Assembly (NCBI GenBank): GCA_965197275.1
Contig: CBDAMQ010000027.1
Coordinates: 62,001-126,000, forward strand
Source: DASCOT01 sp965197275
GTDB taxonomy: Bacteria; Acidobacteriota; UBA890; WLXD01
Direction: 5' to 3'
DNA length: 64,000 nucleotides
Shown: piece by piece, positions 60,658 to 64,000 of the stretch
How the letters are laid out: every line of letters begins with the position of its first letter
Position numbering within the stretch: the stretch's first letter is position 1
The notes under the pieces: model-generated
What the model saw: the letters and a program-made list of their open reading frames with translations, nothing else
The model's database searches: none
Told to the model about the DNA's origin: nothing
Made by a program: the position numbers and the translations under genes

Positions 60658-62099
60658 GCCTCTGCCTCCATCTCTACGAGGTATCCGGCCCCGATGATCC
60701 CAGCCTGCACCAGGGTATTGGCCGGTCTGATGTGGCGAAACCGGTCCCCGTGAGCCCGTGACGCCGCTTCCCAGTCATCGTCGTCGTTGATGTAGACGCG
60801 AGTTCGGATGACATCGTCGAGCCGCGCGCCCAGCGACTGCAACGCTCCCTCGATCTTGTCGATCACGAAGTGCATCTGGGCCTCGGCGTCGTCGCCGCCA
60901 ATGAGTCGCTGGCCGTGTGTCGCGGTGGTACCCGACACCACGATCCGATCGCCCTGCCGCACAGCCCGACTGAAGCCGGCCAGGTCCTCCCAGACGGTGC
61001 CGGTCAGTACTCGGTCGCGGCCGTCGGCGCCACGCTGAGCCGCGTAGGGGGGCGGGAGGCCGTCGATGTGGTGGCTGAGGTCACCCGAGGCGGTCAGGTA
61101 GGGCGGTCGCCGGTACTCGTCGCCGCAGTCGCCGGGAATGGGGTCGAGGCGGGCGACCGCCGCGTCGATCTCCGATCGGCTGGTGTCATCGAGGCGGAGC
61201 GAGAACAGCCGCGCGTTGTCGGCACGGTGCTCGCTGATGCCGAGCCGCGCGCCCAGGATTACGCCGCCGACTGCCGGCTGATCGAGAATGTAGCGCGAGG
61301 CGACGTTCGCCAACGAAACCTCATGTCGCTCGGCCATCGCGTTCACCACGAGCAGCAGCTCTTGCAGCCTCTCCCACCCGCCCGCCGAGCGAATGAAGCG
61401 GCCGTATTTCATCTGCGACCAGGTTTCGAGCGCCTCCCAGTCGGGCTCTGGTTGATCCAGCCAGCGCTCGCTCAGGAACCCTCCGGCCAGGGTGCCGAAC
61501 GCGAGCAGCGTGATCCCATGCTGCTGGCACAGCTCGGTCATGCCGTTGACCCGGGCGCGCTGATCCAGCAGCGAGAAGCACACCTGGTTGGAGACCACTT
61601 CGATACCGCTGTGGATGAGGATTCGCAGATGCGGCGTGTCGACGTTGGTCACCCCGAGGTGTCGAATCAGGCCCTCCTGCTTGAGCTCCTGCAGGTGGCT
61701 CAGCGTGTCCAGATACCCAGGGTCAGCGTAGTTCCAGGAGTGGAACTGGAGCAGGTCGATGTGGTCGCTGCATAGCCGCTCGAGCGCCAGCTCGATCGCT
61801 GTGCGTACGTCTTCGCGGCTGCTTGGCCCGGGCTCCGGAACCCACTTGGTCAGCAGCTCCACGGCGTCGGCGCCTTGGCGTCGCACGAGCTCGCCAGCGA
61901 TCTCTTCGGCCGATCCGTAGTGGTCGGCCATGTCGAAGGTCGTGAAGCCGGCGTCGACGTAGGGCTGCATTGCGCCGGCGGCGTCGGCGAGGTCGATGGG
62001 GCCGCCGCGCTCCATGTCTGCTATCTGCCACAGGCCGGTGAGCACGCGGGAGATGCTGAAGCCGGGTGCAACGTCCCAGCGCTCGATCGCGTCAACCAT
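60636..62099 (-). CDS. Aldo/keto reductase - RidA fusion protein
   Basis: A 487-residue two-domain enzyme. Residues 1-about 345 are an aldo/keto reductase: GFTTFDMADHYGSAEEI, LLTKWVPEPGPSSREDV, IDLLQFHSWNYADPGYLDTL, with the catalytic Asp, Tyr and Lys regions in place. Residues about 365-487 are RidA/YjgF: VWEDLAGFSRAVRQGDRIVV, GTTATHGQRL, GARLDDVIRTRVYINDDDDW and YLVEMEAEAWLA. RidA removes reactive imines or enamines, so the fusion may pass an unstable intermediate between sites. First gene of a five-gene tight run. Confidence 0.88.
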   Translation of the reverse strand: MVDAIERWDVAPGFSISRVLTGLWQIADMERGGPIDLADAAGAMQPYVDAGFTTFDMADHYGSAEEIAGELVRRQGADAVELLTKWVPEPGPSSREDVRTAIELALERLCSDHIDLLQFHSWNYADPGYLDTLSHLQELKQEGLIRHLGVTNVDTPHLRILIHSGIEVVSNQVCFSLLDQRARVNGMTELCQQHGITLLAFGTLAGGFLSERWLDQPEPDWEALETWSQMKYGRFIRSAGGWERLQELLLVVNAMAERHEVSLANVASRYILDQPAVGGVILGARLGISEHRADNARLFSLRLDDTSRSEIDAAVARLDPIPGDCGDEYRRPPYLTASGDLSHHIDGLPPPYAAQRGADGRDRVLTGTVWEDLAGFSRAVRQGDRIVVSGTTATHGQRLIGGDDAEAQMHFVIDKIEGALQSLGARLDDVIRTRVYINDDDDWEAASRAHGDRFRHIRPANTLVQAGIIGAGYLVEMEAEAWLATQR

Positions 62100-62224
62100 C
62101 AGTCGAACGCCGGATGTCCCTCGGCGGGGAGATCGGTATGAACATAGGCTCAGTCTACTCGTTGGCTGTTGGCGTCCGGACGAGCCCTGTCAGGGCAACA
62201 TTCAGCGATAATCGGCGAAGGGGC

Positions 62225-62255
62225 TTGACCCTCACGTCGCGTGAGGCGAGAGGAT
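62225..62255 (+). promoter_or_regulatory. MerR-type promoter and operator
   Basis: A -35 like TTGACC (62225-62230) overlaps the perfect dyad CCTCACG-TCG-CGTGAGG (62230-62246). With the 19-base spacer usual for MerR activators, the -10 would be GAGGAT at 62250-62255. The regulator's ATG at 62272 follows. MerR proteins twist such over-long spacers to activate. The dyad is like those bound by TipA-type members. Confidence 0.7.
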
Positions 62256-62271
62256 GGTTCCAGAGGCGGAG

Positions 62272-63027
62272 ATGTCGGAACACACGTACAAGGTGGGGGC
62301 GCTGGCGCGGATCGCCAAGGTGACCGTTCGTACGCTGCATCACTACGACGAGATCGGCTTGCTGACCCCGTCGGCGCGCAGTCGTGCCGGCTATCGGCTG
62401 TATACCGGCAAGGACATCGAGCGTCTCCAGCAAATCCGCTTCCATCGCGAGCTCGGGATGGGGCTCGAGGAGGTTCGGCGAGCTCTCGATGCCCTGGACT
62501 TCGATTCGCGCGCCGCGTTGCGCCAGCACCGAGCTCGACTTGCCCAGCGCCGGGCCGATACCGAGGCGCTGGTAGCAACCATCGACCGCATGTTGGGTAC
62601 CCGAGGAGGAGACAGTTCAATGACCGCCGACGACCTGTTCGAGGGGTTCAAGCAGGAGCAGTACGAAGTCGAGGCCGAGGAGCGTTGGGGAGGAACACCG
62701 TCGTGGCAAGAGGCGCAGCGCCGCACGCGCGGTTACCGGCCCGATGACTGGGCGGCGATCAAGGCCGAGAGCAAAGCGATCATCGAGGAGCTGGCGGCGC
62801 GATTGACGGCTGGTGACCCGTCAGATTCCGAGGCGGCGATGGCCGCTGCGGAACAGCACCGGCAACACATCGACCGCTGGTTCTATGCCTGCAGCCCACA
62901 GATGCACGCCGCGCTCGCCGAGATGTACGTCACCGATTACCGGTTCGCGGAGTCCTTCGACAAGCATGCCGACGGTCTGTCGTCGTATGTGTCCGCGGCG
63001 ATCAAGTCCAATGCCTCCAGGTCGTAG
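62272..63027 (+). CDS. MerR-family regulator with TipAS-like ligand domain
   Basis: A 251-residue protein. TYKVGALARIAKVTVRTLHH and YDEIGLLTPSARSRAGYRLY form the MerR winged helix; a coiled coil (RFHRELGMGLEEVRRALDAL on to MLGTRGG) leads to a TipAS-like helical domain (LFEGFKQEQYEVEAEERWGG, IDRWFYACSPQMHAALAEMY, SFDKHADGLSSYVSAAIKSN). TipAS domains bind thiopeptide antibiotics. ATG 62272 lies just downstream of the predicted transcription start. Autoactivation is likely. Next gene lies 40 bases downstream. Confidence 0.85.
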   Translation: MSEHTYKVGALARIAKVTVRTLHHYDEIGLLTPSARSRAGYRLYTGKDIERLQQIRFHRELGMGLEEVRRALDALDFDSRAALRQHRARLAQRRADTEALVATIDRMLGTRGGDSSMTADDLFEGFKQEQYEVEAEERWGGTPSWQEAQRRTRGYRPDDWAAIKAESKAIIEELAARLTAGDPSDSEAAMAAAEQHRQHIDRWFYACSPQMHAALAEMYVTDYRFAESFDKHADGLSSYVSAAIKSNASRS

Positions 63028-63067
63028 AATGCGGCCACCGTTGAGCTTCGTCCGAGGAGAGGTCGAT

Positions 63068-63748
63068 ATGCGAAGAACCGTGATGCTGGGGATGGCGGTG
63101 GTGTTGCTGGCAACGCTGACTGTTGCTGCGCCCGAAGCGACGAGCATGGCAAAGCCGCTTGCCCAGGCGAGCGGCATGAGCTTCTTCATCACCAGCTCGG
63201 GAGGCGGTAACGGCGCCGACCTCGGCGGATTGTCGGGAGCCGATGCCCGTTGCCGGATGCTGGCTCGGGCAGTCGGGGCGGGCGATAGAACCTGGCGCGC
63301 CTATCTCGGCGCCACCGCCACCGACGGTCAGCCGGCAGTCAACGCTCGCGACCGCATCGGCAGCGGGCCTTGGCGGAACGTGCGCGGCGTGGTCGTCGCA
63401 ACCGATGTGGAAAACCTGCATGCTGCCGACGACAACAACGTGACCAAGGAAACTGTCCTGACGGAGAACGGCGACATGGTGAAGGGACGCGGCGACAGCC
63501 CCAACCGTCACGACATTCTCACCGGCGCGCAGATAGATGGCACGTTGCTGACCGACGGCGAGGACCACACCTGCGCCAACTGGACGAGCCGCGGAGAGGG
63601 CAGCGCGCTGGTGGGGCACTTCGATCGCATCGGTGGCGGCGCCAATCCGACGTCATGGAACTCGGCCCACGGGTCACGTGGCTGTGGACAGGAGGACTTG
63701 CAGGGTACCGGGGGCGACGGCCTGTTCTACTGTTTCGCCATCGACTGA
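63068..63748 (+). CDS. Secreted DUF1554-like protein, copy 2
   Basis: A 226-residue exported protein, paralogue of the gene at 1752-2426. Shared blocks: FFITSSGGGNGADLGGLSGA, AVGAGDRTWRAYLGA, NARDRIGSGPW, GDSPNRHDILTGAQIDGT, HTCANWTSRGEGSALVGHFD and GDGLFYCFAID. The signal peptide is MLGMAVVLLATLTVAAPEAT. A GGAGAGG box precedes ATG 63068. It follows the MerR gene by 40 bases and could be its regulated target. Confidence 0.78.
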   Translation: MRRTVMLGMAVVLLATLTVAAPEATSMAKPLAQASGMSFFITSSGGGNGADLGGLSGADARCRMLARAVGAGDRTWRAYLGATATDGQPAVNARDRIGSGPWRNVRGVVVATDVENLHAADDNNVTKETVLTENGDMVKGRGDSPNRHDILTGAQIDGTLLTDGEDHTCANWTSRGEGSALVGHFDRIGGGANPTSWNSAHGSRGCGQEDLQGTGGDGLFYCFAID

Positions 63749-63770
63749 TGGCGGTTATAGGCCACCAGGC

Positions 63771-64000
63771 CTACTGGCCCGGCGACGACGCCTGTCGCAG
63801 GTAATCGGAAGCCTCGGCCACCTCCAGGCGTCTGGTTACGTCGTCCAGGATGAGCAATCGCGTCGTGATGACGTTGCTAGCGCTGCGAATCGGATAGAGC
63901 GCCAGCTCGAATTGCTTGGTATGCCCCGTGGCGTCGATCAACGTCATGGGTCGGCCACTGCGGACCGAAGCCAGCTGTTCGAGCACCTCCCGAACATCGC
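63771..64000 (-). CDS. PAS-like sensor protein, C-terminal part (partial)
   Basis: The minus strand reads from the window edge to TGA at 63771: DVREVLEQLASVRSGRPMTL, IDATGHTKQFELALYPIR, ILDDVTRRLEVAEASDYLRQ. The beta-rich LALYPIRSASNVITTRLLIL with a following helix is PAS-like. The gene runs past the window, so the rest of the protein is unknown. It converges on the DUF1554-like gene with 22 bases between. Confidence 0.5.
   Translation of the reverse strand, partial: DVREVLEQLASVRSGRPMTLIDATGHTKQFELALYPIRSASNVITTRLLILDDVTRRLEVAEASDYLRQASSPGQ

Overview
The window looks like a chromosomal stretch of a high-GC, Gram-negative, aerobic bacterium, most likely an Acidobacteriota lineage and probably from an environmental (metagenome) assembly. 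Gram-negative signs are a TonB-dependent receptor, an outer-membrane porin ending in aromatic residues, and c-type cytochromes. The best lineage clue is a FtsX/MacB-type permease without a partner ATPase (47425-49824), which resembles the ADOP permeases abundant in Acidobacteriota. Lineage is an inference, not something the sequence proves. No rRNA, tRNA, CRISPR array or prophage was seen.

Layout. 1-1054: end of a nitrile hydratase locus (last codons of the beta subunit, the accessory protein, a HupE/UreJ metal permease). 1114-5530: methyltransferase, a secreted DUF1554-like protein, and a coupled porin / CuA-cupredoxin / di-haem cytochrome operon behind a double DtxR-like box. 5597-7064: two toxin-antitoxin (TA) modules. 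7181-10374: two tandem secreted alpha/beta hydrolase genes, the second broken by a roughly 0.53-kb inversion. 10455-15822: a GGTGTTCACC repeat cluster, a glycerophosphodiesterase, an FG-GAP protein, NDH-2, small membrane proteins and an RNA methyltransferase. 16005-19080 and 28216-31797: two related, broken genes for very large secreted BACON/Fn3 proteins. 19142-27255: respiratory-type membrane protein, PadR/VOC pair, M20 amidohydrolase, a four-gene operon led by an HTH regulator, a second RNA methyltransferase. 27344-34718: three more TA modules, one split by a MITE and one flanked by direct repeats. 34726-50000: isopropylmalate-dehydrogenase-like enzyme, TonB receptor behind an 18-bp tandem repeat, M29-like peptidase, nitroreductase/MsrA, a VIT-VWA / ECF sigma / anti-sigma operon, YpfJ-like peptidase, ADOP-like permease. 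51406-62099: thirteen tightly packed minus-strand genes including modABC. 62225-64000: a MerR/TipA-like regulator with a textbook operator, a second DUF1554-like gene and the end of a PAS-like protein.

Themes. (1) Five TA modules lie in about 29 kb, with local rearrangement around three of them. (2) Several regulators sit beside clear palindromic operators, and some promoters imply leaderless mRNAs. (3) At least five single-base frameshifts fall in homopolymers, which fits uncorrected long-read errors as well as decay or phase variation. The rearrangements (inversion, displaced 146-bp block) should be judged with that in mind.
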